Shown here in pieces: positions 5,578-5,795 of a DNA stretch of 5,795 nucleotides (the stretch's first letter is position 1; each line of letters starts with the position of its first letter). The stretch comes from JBLHGN01 sp047616325 (GTDB lineage Bacteria; Pseudomonadota; Gammaproteobacteria; Pseudomonadales; Cellvibrionaceae). A program made the position numbers and the translations under genes. Below the pieces are notes generated by a model that was given only the letters and a program-made list of their open reading frames with translations, did no database searches and was not told where the DNA came from. The stretch covers positions 1-5,795 of the forward strand of contig JBLHGN010000233.1 of NCBI GenBank assembly GCA_047616325.1, read 5' to 3'.

Positions 5578-5729
5578 ATTGTCACCCTCATTGAAGGTTC
5601 ATCGGTGGTTCTGAATGTTTAGTGGCGTTCATTCGTGTTCGGTGCGTAATTCGTTTTGGGTTGGAATAGAATCATCAAAAGTGCTATTTCTTTGGATGAT
5701 TCACCATCTCCCCCCCTTTTAAGCGATTC
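5578..5729 (-). promoter_or_regulatory. Intergenic region upstream of the cytochrome gene, with a hairpin
   Basis: There are 152 bases between the stop of the upstream gene and the cytochrome ATG. They hold a hairpin at 5669-5702: a 13-bp stem with one mismatch (minus strand GAATCATCCAAAG / CTTTTGATGATTC) around an 8-base loop. No T run follows on either strand, so it is not a standard terminator. A G6 run lies at 5711-5716 on the minus strand. I see no confident promoter boxes. The ribosome site AGGG (5588-5585) is 7 bases from the ATG. Confidence 0.5.
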
Positions 5730-5795
5730 TCAAAACGTCCTTTTGAGGCCAACATAGACCCCATTGGCGCGCCATACCTTGATAATCGTCAATTT
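5730..5795 (-). CDS. C-terminal end of a possible outer-membrane beta-barrel protein, partial
   Basis: The frame is open from the window edge to a TGA at 5732-5730, giving 21 residues ending VWRANGVYVGLKRTF. A terminal Phe preceded by an alternating strand (VYVGL) is the usual sorting signal recognised by the Bam complex in outer-membrane barrels such as TonB-dependent receptors. The Arg at -3 from the end is unusual for that signal. The identity of the protein cannot be told from so short a piece. It could also be an out-of-frame fragment, since 21 codons can be open by chance. Confidence 0.4.
   Translation of the reverse strand, partial: KLTIIKVWRANGVYVGLKRTF

Noticed and set aside
5690..5720. 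Small gene starting ATGGTG after the G run on the minus strand
   Set aside because: The frame stops after seven codons, and the purine run touches the ATG with no proper spacing.
1..5795. CRISPR array, tRNA or rRNA, or multi-gene defence system
   Set aside because: No regularly spaced repeats, cloverleaf-like sequences or rRNA-like stretches were seen, and all substantial reading frames are accounted for by metabolism, the IS, a cytochrome and a zinc-finger pseudogene.

Overview
The window looks like chromosomal DNA from a gammaproteobacterium. The order lpd-sucC-sucD, with SucC of 388 aa and SucD of 290 aa and key residues at near-E. coli numbering, is typical of that class. The moderate base composition would suit a marine Cellvibrio/Saccharophagus-like lineage, but that placement is only a guess.

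Positions 1-3255 are ordinary conserved metabolism on the + strand. First comes the 3' two thirds of a dihydrolipoamide dehydrogenase gene (E3 of the 2-oxoglutarate dehydrogenase complex), closed by a hairpin terminator. A leader of about 160 bases follows. Then come sucC and sucD, translationally coupled by a TAATG overlap and closed by a strong 12-bp hairpin terminator. E3 supports the complex that makes succinyl-CoA. SucCD converts succinyl-CoA to succinate with formation of a nucleoside triphosphate, so the block covers consecutive TCA-cycle steps.

Positions 3258-4599 are a complete but dead insertion sequence of the IS256 (Mutator-type) family. It begins two bases after the sucD terminator. 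Both 30-bp terminal inverted repeats are recognisable (24/30 identical). The minus-strand transposase can be rebuilt to about 410 aa but is broken by an early TAA, a one-base insertion, a 10-bp tandem duplication and a TGA. No target-site duplication is visible.

Positions 4600-5795 are minus-strand accessory DNA. Reading in the direction of transcription there is the last 21 codons of a protein that may be an outer-membrane beta-barrel, an intergenic hairpin, and an intact small exported cytochrome c. Last is a DksA/TraR-type zinc-finger gene with two in-frame TGA codons, which appears to be a pseudogene. About 100 bases between that pseudogene and the IS have no gene.

I see no convincing previously undescribed system. 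The more interesting material is the decay history of the IS and of the zinc-finger gene, the IS junctions, and the barrel/cytochrome pair.
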